Below are positions 7,117-10,432 of a stretch of 10,432 nt of DNA, one piece after another. Origin of the DNA: CAZNFR01 sp964572225 (GTDB lineage Bacteria; Bacteroidota; Bacteroidia; Bacteroidales; GCA-2748055); NCBI GenBank assembly GCA_964572225.1, contig CAZNFR010000105.1, positions 1 to 10,432 of the forward strand. Reading direction: 5' to 3'. How positions within the stretch are numbered: the stretch's first letter is position 1; every line of letters begins with the position of its first letter. The notes under the pieces were generated by a model. The model worked only from the letters and a program-made list of their open reading frames with translations, did no database searches and was not told the DNA's origin. The translations under genes were made by a program, and so were the position numbers.

Positions 7117-8298
7117 TTATTTTGCCGGCAGATTGCTTAGCTTGTAAATGGTTTTCTGATGATATTCCTGTCCGGGTGCCAGCAGGGTTGAAGGAAAGAC
7201 CGGCTGATTGGGGCTATCCGGGAAATGCTGGGCCTCAAGTGCAATTCCATGCCTGTATTTATAAAGGTTTCCGTTTTTTCCTTTCACGGTTCCATCCATA
7301 AAATTCCCTGAGTAAATCTGAATTCCCGGCTCGGTGGTGTACACCCAAAGTTCCCTTCCGGTGGTTCCTTCAGAGACCCTGGCTGCCAGTTGAACTTCGT
7401 CACGGTCGCGGGTATCAAGCACGAAATTATGGTCGTATCCCCGACCGTATTTGAGCTGGGGATGATGGTTGTCAATGCTGTCGCCTATCCTGCGCAATTC
7501 TGAGAAGTCAAAGGGAGTATTCAAAACCGGCATCAGGTCACCCGTAGGGATCAGGTTTTCATTTACAGGAGTTATATATTCTGCTTTTACCTGAAGGGAA
7601 TGATCCAGAATGGGTCCTTTGGCTTCGCCAAGAAGATTCCAGTAGGTATGATTGGTAAGGTTGATAAATGTCGAATCGGTAGTGGTGGCGGTGTACTCAA
7701 TGATAATTTCATCCTCCCCGGTGAGGGTATATGTGACAGTGTAATTCTGGATTCCGGGGAAACCGGCTTCCATATCCGGAGAGGTGTAAGTGAAATGGAC
7801 GCTGCTGTCTCTCAGCTTTGCTTCCCATACCACCGAATGTATTCCTTCCGGACCGCTGTGAAGAGAGTTTTCTCCGTTGTTTTTTTCCAATTCATAAGTC
7901 TGACCATTGAGGCTGAACCTTGCGTTGGCAATCCTGTTGGCAAAAGGACCCACAATGCAGCCAAGCGACATCTGATCGTTTATGTAACCCTCAATACCGG
8001 TGTAGCCAAGGATAACATCATTAAATCTTCCCTCCCGGTCTTTATGGATCAACTGAACCATGGAAGCCCCGAAATTGGTTAACTTCAGCACCGTACCATT
8101 TTCATTCTGAAGAACATACAATCCGGTTTTTTTACCGTTAAGGGTGGAATCAAAATCTTCCGGGTTCACACGCTCGGAGATGGACAAGGCTTCCGGGTTC
8201 ATCTCATCTGTTTGATCCTGCTTGGAAAAATTACAGGACGACAAGAATGTTAACAACAGAAGAGAATTCACGACTGCAAAGAAAGATCTGGTTTTCAC
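7117..8298 (-). CDS. galM: Aldose 1-epimerase (mutarotase), predicted lipoprotein
   Basis: This 393-residue protein interconverts the alpha and beta anomers of aldoses such as galactose or glucose. The epimerase domain spans about 45-390 and keeps the known active-site set: R122 in 'FANRIA', H147 in 'SLHSGPEG', H217 in 'TNHTYWNL', D289 in 'GYDHNF' and E354 in 'ALEAQHFPD'; by family knowledge the last is the catalytic base and H217 the acid. The N-terminus is a lipoprotein signal (hydrophobic run, then LSSC with C22), followed by a polar linker. The enzyme is therefore probably anchored in the envelope rather than cytoplasmic, as in several Bacteroidota sugar-scavenging systems. The start is GTG, since an in-frame stop lies 12-15 bases upstream and no ATG fits. 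No other sugar genes adjoin it. The symbol is by family; the specific sugar is unproven. Confidence 0.92.
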   Translation of the reverse strand: MKTRSFFAVVNSLLLLTFLSSCNFSKQDQTDEMNPEALSISERVNPEDFDSTLNGKKTGLYVLQNENGTVLKLTNFGASMVQLIHKDREGRFNDVILGYTGIEGYINDQMSLGCIVGPFANRIANARFSLNGQTYELEKNNGENSLHSGPEGIHSVVWEAKLRDSSVHFTYTSPDMEAGFPGIQNYTVTYTLTGEDEIIIEYTATTTDSTFINLTNHTYWNLLGEAKGPILDHSLQVKAEYITPVNENLIPTGDLMPVLNTPFDFSELRRIGDSIDNHHPQLKYGRGYDHNFVLDTRDRDEVQLAARVSEGTTGRELWVYTTEPGIQIYSGNFMDGTVKGKNGNLYKYRHGIALEAQHFPDSPNQPVFPSTLLAPGQEYHQKTIYKLSNLPAK

Positions 8299-8371
8299 AA
8301 TTGATAATTTTTAATGAAAGTTTCATTTATTCTGGATTTTCATCCATTATGTATGCATTGAGACACGCTTA

Positions 8372-8402
8372 CAAAGGTAGTGATTGTTAGGATGGGAAGA
8401 AA
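8372..8402 (-). promoter_or_regulatory. Probable promoter of the aldose epimerase gene
   Basis: On the minus strand TACCTTTG (8379-8372) matches the Bacteroidota -7 box TAnnTTTG. A weak -33 candidate TTTC (8402-8399) sits 19 bases upstream. The leader to the GTG at 8298 would be roughly 65-70 bases. Confidence 0.45.
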
Positions 8403-8452
8403 TAGTCGCATCCCTATTTGCAGGAAAAAAATGGCTCTGATATCTGCAGTTC

Positions 8453-8779
8453 TCAGATCTGGTATGAATCCTCGTAAGTTCCCTTCCAGGTTTGAATGAA
8501 TCGGATAATAAACTCCTTTACATTTTCCCGGGTTTTGCTGTGGTGCTTCTTTCGCACTATACCCGAACTTAATTTGCCGATGGAGTCCATGAGTGCAGAG
8601 GGATTATCTGCATGAATTCCATGGAAGGTATTTTTCCGTGTGATCCTTCTTACTTTCTTCTTACTATCCCTGGTAAGATCATATCTTATCTCCAGCCTGT
8701 ATATGTTGTCGGTTTCTTTCATCACATTACATTTTATTGTTGACAGGCCTGATGAATCCTCACTTAAAATCGTTTGCAC
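8453..8779 (-). CDS. Small basic protein of unknown function
   Basis: I do not recognise this 108-residue product. The longest version starts with GTG at 8779; an ATG at 8722 (residue 20) gives an 89-residue form that reads as the cleaner start ('MKETDNIYRLEIRYDLTRD'). That form has 20 Lys/Arg against 11 Asp/Glu, with a basic stretch at residues 21-30 (KKKVRRITRK) and a second at about 56-63. No signal peptide, membrane segment or cysteine pattern is visible in it. The pattern is compatible with a beta-strand-rich N-terminus and a C-terminal helix. It could bind nucleic acid, but that is only inferred from charge. It is transcribed in the same direction as the hydrolase/amidoligase pair, 158 bases after it, with a possible promoter of its own. 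Confidence 0.55.
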   Translation of the reverse strand: MQTILSEDSSGLSTIKCNVMKETDNIYRLEIRYDLTRDSKKKVRRITRKNTFHGIHADNPSALMDSIGKLSSGIVRKKHHSKTRENVKEFIIRFIQTWKGTYEDSYQI

Positions 8780-8828
8780 ACCCGTTGGAGTAAATTAAAA
8801 CAACTGGATTCCATCATTCCCTTTTATG

Positions 8829-8836
8829 CAAAGTTA
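8829..8836 (-). promoter_or_regulatory. Candidate -7 promoter box for the small basic gene
   Basis: On the minus strand TAACTTTG matches TAnnTTTG. The nearest TTG upstream (8853-8851) is only 14 bases away, shorter than the usual spacing, so the site is uncertain. It lies in a very A/T-rich gap (8780-8937) that otherwise shows no gene and no clear hairpin after the hydrolase gene. Confidence 0.3.
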
Positions 8837-8937
8837 ACATAAAATACAGGCAAAATAAAGATTAAATACATAATAAAATAACGTAAAATTAATATTAGGA
8901 TTGTTTTTCTGATATTCTGGTGCTTGTGAGAGGTGTT

Positions 8938-9732
8938 TTAGGCATTTTTTGCTGCGGTTTTCACGAGAGACCGGAACAATCTGCGCTGGCGTTTTCGGGT
9001 AATAAGATATTCCGGATGCCATTGGACTCCGATCATAAATTCAAGCTGAGTGTGTTCAATAGCCTGGACGATTCCATTTGCTTCACGGGCGACGGTCCGG
9101 ATATTTTTTCCTGCCCTGTCCACTGCCTGGTGATGAAGGGCATTTACGCTTAATTCTGAGCTCTGAAGAATATTAAAGGTTTTGCTGTTTTTCTCAACAT
9201 AGATGGTTTTGACCGGAAAAATGCTGTAAGGATTGGGTACTTCGAAGTAGAAACTGCTGATCTCTTCGTGAAGACTTCCCTCGAAGAACACATTTATCAA
9301 TTGCGCTCCTCTGCAAATACCCAGAACAGGTTTATTGCCCTGCAGAGCAAAATCAAACAGCTTGAATTCCAGGCTGTCTCTTTCCCGGGAGATTTCGGTT
9401 CCGGATTTCCGACTAAGGATTTTCCGGATAAAAAAAACGATGGGGAAGTAAAGTAAACCCAGGAAGCTGCCGATTCTCTGGAAGAAATTCTTTCGTTTAT
9501 TCATCAGGGTCTGACCTAAGTACTGGTCAATAAAGTTTTGTTCGGTCCAGGTTCTGGGATCTATATCCGATCCCCCGCCCAGGACAAGTCCGTCGATCTC
9601 TTTCCATTTACCGGGTCTGGAGGGCTTTATTCTGACTGGTTTCCCCCCTGCAAGGAGAACATTCAGGGCAGTGAACAACCAGGCAGCTCCTCCTCCGCGA
9701 TCAGGACCACTTATACCAATTATGGGTCTCAT
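8938..9732 (-). CDS. Class-I glutamine amidotransferase / C26 gamma-glutamyl hydrolase-like enzyme
   Basis: The 264-residue protein shows the PuuD/peptidase C26 pattern: start 'RPIIGISGP', 'GLVLGGGSDIDP' at 48-59, nucleophile elbow 'GICRGAQLINV' with C140, 'ALHHQAVD' at 198-205, and 'GVQWHPE' with H239 and E241. The Cys-His-Glu triad is complete, so it should cleave (or form) gamma-glutamyl-type amide bonds. Between 'DIDP' and the 'RDSLEFKLFDFAL' helix (118-130) it carries a longer segment than usual, with a hydrophobic run at about 87-102 flanked by NKRK and RKILSRK. This might touch or enter the membrane. Its ATG overlaps the stop of the amidoligase gene (ATGA), so the two are translationally coupled and probably act in one pathway. 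The physiological substrate is unknown. Alternatives are an amidotransferase subunit feeding ammonia to the ligase, or a hydrolase of the ligase product. Confidence 0.85.
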   Translation of the reverse strand: MRPIIGISGPDRGGGAAWLFTALNVLLAGGKPVRIKPSRPGKWKEIDGLVLGGGSDIDPRTWTEQNFIDQYLGQTLMNKRKNFFQRIGSFLGLLYFPIVFFIRKILSRKSGTEISRERDSLEFKLFDFALQGNKPVLGICRGAQLINVFFEGSLHEEISSFYFEVPNPYSIFPVKTIYVEKNSKTFNILQSSELSVNALHHQAVDRAGKNIRTVAREANGIVQAIEHTQLEFMIGVQWHPEYLITRKRQRRLFRSLVKTAAKNA

Positions 9733-10432
9733 GAGACAATTTCCCTTAGTTCATCAGAATTTTGCAGGTATTTATTCCATTTGGAATCGAATCCTAGCAC
9801 GGTCTTTTTGTGCTCTTTCAGGTAACGTTCCGATAGTTCTTTAATGAGGTCGTCTTTAATGGCCAGATTCTCGATATAAACCCAATATTTCCATTCTGAC
9901 TCAAATCCCCAGCCGGATTTTTCGATTTGGGAATTGGGCAAACGGTAGTGATAGGCAGGACGCGGGCTGACATTCCCGGTTTGCTCCAGGTCTTTTACGG
10001 AAGGGTTCAGATAGCAAAAAATGGGATAGAGGTCAAGCGGACGATTTCTAACCGGGTTATGATAAATATAGTCGTGGATAAAAGTTTCCTGAGCAGGGTT
10101 ATAATCCGGTTTGAGTGTCTTAAGTATATACTCCGGGGGGAAGGGATTGATAAAAGAAGTAAATCTGCGGGTCGGATCAATATACAGTTCATCCAGCAGC
10201 CAGGGATACAACAGCAGGAAGGCCCGCAGGTGCTGCAGAATCGATGCGGGATCGAGAGATACAGCTTCCGGATTGATATGGGTGGCAAAGGCATACAACA
10301 GGGAGGAACCTGTTCCCTTTGCCCCGGCTGACCGGAGTTTAAGGGTTAGTTTCTGAAATTGTGGAATATCCTCAATGGGTACCGGTGGGGTTACCACCTC
10401 GAAGGGAACAATGATGCCTGCTACTTTTCGCA
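9729..10432 (-). CDS. Putative amidoligase (glutamine-synthetase-fold, Amidoligase_2), N-terminus outside window
   Basis: The frame is open to the right edge, so the gene is partial; 233 C-terminal residues are visible and by family length about 100 are missing. Numbering from the first visible codon, key blocks are 'IVPFEVVTPPVP' at 7-18, 'LRSAGAKGTGSS' at 32-43, 'HINPEAVSLDP' at 51-61, 'FLLLYPWLLD' at 71-80, 'NPVRNRPLDLYP' at 125-136 and 'PRPAYHYRLPN' at 157-166. These match the amidoligase family predicted by comparative genomics to be ATP-dependent carboxylate-amine ligases with a glutamine-synthetase fold. E11, and the arginines in the RNR and YRLPN blocks, are plausible metal, nucleotide or substrate contacts. 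No biochemical function is known to me. Overlap with the C26 hydrolase gene indicates a shared pathway: conjugation of an amine to a carboxylate, paired with amide cleavage. Confidence 0.8.
   Translation of the reverse strand, partial: RKVAGIIVPFEVVTPPVPIEDIPQFQKLTLKLRSAGAKGTGSSLLYAFATHINPEAVSLDPASILQHLRAFLLLYPWLLDELYIDPTRRFTSFINPFPPEYILKTLKPDYNPAQETFIHDYIYHNPVRNRPLDLYPIFCYLNPSVKDLEQTGNVSPRPAYHYRLPNSQIEKSGWGFESEWKYWVYIENLAIKDDLIKELSERYLKEHKKTVLGFDSKWNKYLQNSDELREIVS

Noticed and set aside
7600..8082. 160-codon plus-strand frame opposite the epimerase gene
   Set aside because: The minus-strand epimerase keeps all catalytic residues over this region, so this is an antisense shadow.
8424..8462. 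Possible terminator after the small basic gene
   Set aside because: A T7 tract exists on the minus strand (A run near 8425-8431), but the preceding stem is only about 5 bp with a long loop, too weak to call.
8834..9022. 62-codon minus-strand frame across the hydrolase 3' end
   Set aside because: It is out of frame with the hydrolase, most of its tail is A/T-rich intergenic sequence, and no motif is seen.
9927..10356. Overlapping plus- and minus-strand frames at the right end
   Set aside because: They overlap the amidoligase, whose conserved blocks run continuously through the region and off the edge.
1..10432. CRISPR arrays, tRNA or rRNA genes, insertion sequences, phage genes
   Set aside because: I looked on both strands and found no regular repeat-spacer pattern, no tRNA-like cloverleaf or 3' signals, no transposase motifs and no terminal inverted repeats.

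Overview
The window looks like a chromosomal segment of a member of the Bacteroidota, most likely a marine or anaerobic relative of Bacteroidales/Marinilabiliales; the order is an inference. The pointers are three promoter-like sites with the Bacteroidota -7 box TAnnTTTG (ahead of the DUF1573 gene, the ferredoxin gene and the galM-like gene), weak or absent Shine-Dalgarno sites with A-rich leaders, a DUF1573 Ig-like exported protein, and a sugar mutarotase with a lipoprotein signal.

Layout, left to right. Bases 1-578 hold no gene I can identify, only a short open stretch running in from the left edge and an intrinsic terminator at about 530-556. A minus-strand exported DUF1573 protein (579-1664) is followed by a divergent intergenic region. 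A plus-strand operon (1908-6759) then encodes a 1090-residue outer-membrane protein (degenerate peptidase-MA-like domain, TolB-like beta-propeller, Omp85-type barrel), a half-length TauE/SafE membrane transporter, and an M20 metallo-amidohydrolase whose start codon overlaps the transporter stop. A tiny 2x[4Fe-4S] ferredoxin gene (6878-7045) follows with its own promoter. It shares a convergent hairpin terminator with a minus-strand aldose 1-epimerase lipoprotein gene (7117-8298). A small basic orphan (8453-8779) comes next.

The right-hand end carries a minus-strand pair: a class-I glutamine-amidotransferase/C26 gamma-glutamyl hydrolase-like enzyme (8938-9732) and, overlapping it by ATGA, the C-terminal two thirds of a glutamine-synthetase-fold 'putative amidoligase' (9729 to the right edge).

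The most interesting parts are (a) the amidoligase/C26-hydrolase pair, a ligase-plus-amidase module of unknown substrate that recalls the logic of the Puu polyamine pathway and whose amidase carries an unusual hydrophobic insert; and (b) the fusion of a catalytically dead gluzincin-like domain and a propeller to an Omp85 barrel, where POTRA domains would normally sit. The other genes look like ordinary housekeeping or envelope functions. All assignments rest on reading motifs by eye; no database search was possible.
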